From positions 1 through 6,501 of the forward strand of contig DAIDAB010000119.1 in NCBI GenBank assembly GCA_027310845.1: a stretch of 6,501 nucleotides of DNA, in the 5' to 3' direction. Both the position numbers and the translations under genes were made by a program. This DNA comes from a bacterium (GTDB taxonomy: Archaea > Thermoproteota > Nitrososphaeria > Nitrososphaerales > CADDZS01). Positions 6,071 to 6,501 of this stretch are shown here, in pieces (positions within the stretch are counted from its first letter, which is position 1; every line of letters begins with the position of its first letter). The notes beneath the pieces were generated by a model. That model did not search any database. It was given only the letters and a program-made list of their open reading frames with translations, and had not been told where the DNA came from.

Positions 6071-6501
6071 TTACAGGGATCGAATTATTTCCCTTGCAAA
6101 GCGGAGTTTGTCATCGGGATCGTACTTTCCCCTGAAATTCACTATTAGATATTCGATGCCGATCTTCTTGAGCTCGATCACTTGCTCGACTATTTCATTA
6201 GAATTCCCAAAGAGAAACGAGCTGCTGTATCTTTCGAGATCAATCCAAGATGGTCTGAACTCGTCAATGCGTCTCAGCGCCTCTTCTTGGTCTTTCCCAA
6301 ACATCACACTTGCAAGCTTGGTCTTTAGAATACTGGAGTAATCTTTCTTGGCTTTGAGACATTGTGCCTTTAGCACATCGAGCTTATGCTTCAATTCCTC
6401 TCCTTTGGGAAAGAGGTTGCATGCATCAGCGTACTTTGAGACTAGTTTCAGCGTGATTTTTTCACCGCCGCCTCCAACCATGATAGGTGGTCTGGGTTTT
6501 T
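6071..6501 (-). CDS. Luciferase-like (F420-dependent type) oxidoreductase, C-terminal part
   Basis: The 5' end lies beyond the right edge; 142 residues are visible in frame from 6499. The fragment opens with RPPIMVGGGGEK followed by KYADACNLF, the conserved block of the bacterial luciferase-like monooxygenase superfamily, where the Gly-rich loop helps bind the phosphate of FMN or F420. The rest is the helical C-terminal segment of the TIM barrel, with EEALRRIDEF and, near the end, GIEYLIVNF. Archaeal members typically use coenzyme F420; the substrate cannot be told from this part. The stop is TAA at 6071-6073. It is the first visible gene of the - strand cluster and is followed about 25 nt later by a small gene with a strong ribosome-binding site. 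The ATG at 6481 is internal and not the true start. Confidence 0.9.
   Translation of the reverse strand, partial: KPRPPIMVGGGGEKITLKLVSKYADACNLFPKGEELKHKLDVLKAQCLKAKKDYSSILKTKLASVMFGKDQEEALRRIDEFRPSWIDLERYSSSFLFGNSNEIVEQVIELKKIGIEYLIVNFRGKYDPDDKLRFAREIIRSL

Noticed and set aside
6063..6341. 92-residue + strand ORF opposite the oxidoreductase.
   Set aside because: It is Ser/Leu/Ile-rich antisense to a clear luciferase-like coding sequence; a typical shadow.

Overview
The window is archaeal in character and most likely comes from Nitrososphaeria (Thaumarchaeota) or a close relative. This is inferred, not proven. The evidence is a compact histidine operon in the order hisC-HAD-hisB-hisH-hisA-hisF-hisI with separate HisB and HisI proteins; frequent TTG/GTG starts; ribosome-binding sites that pair with the archaeal 16S tail (GGAGG, GGTGA, GTGATC); and, on the other strand, an F420-type luciferase-like oxidoreductase followed by very small Cys/His metal-site proteins.

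Left four-fifths (about 2-5286, + strand): seven tightly packed genes. hisC is probably cut at its 5' end by the window edge. It is followed by a HAD-family phosphatase-like gene, hisB (overlapping it by 4 nt), hisH (7 nt gap), hisA (no gap), hisF (17 nt gap) and hisI (14 nt gap). Together they cover PRA-CH (HisI), ProFAR isomerase (HisA), IGP synthase (HisH+HisF), IGP dehydratase (HisB) and histidinol-phosphate aminotransferase (HisC). The HAD protein sits where the otherwise missing histidinol-phosphate phosphatase is needed. hisG, hisD and hisE are not in the window; hisG and hisD may lie upstream.

Right part (5330-6501, - strand): a convergent cluster that starts beyond the right edge. 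Reading leftward it holds a luciferase-like F420-dependent oxidoreductase (5'-partial), then about 25 nt later a small unrecognised gene (frame uncertain), then a small C2H2-type zinc-finger protein, then after 78 nt an 82-residue protein with four cysteines in a HiPIP-like spacing. The strip 5800-6047 shows coding signal that changes frame twice, each time at a GGG run. This suggests either two one-base sequence errors or recent gene decay.

The two transcription units meet in a 43-nt gap at 5287-5329. No tRNA, rRNA, mobile element or CRISPR array was seen.
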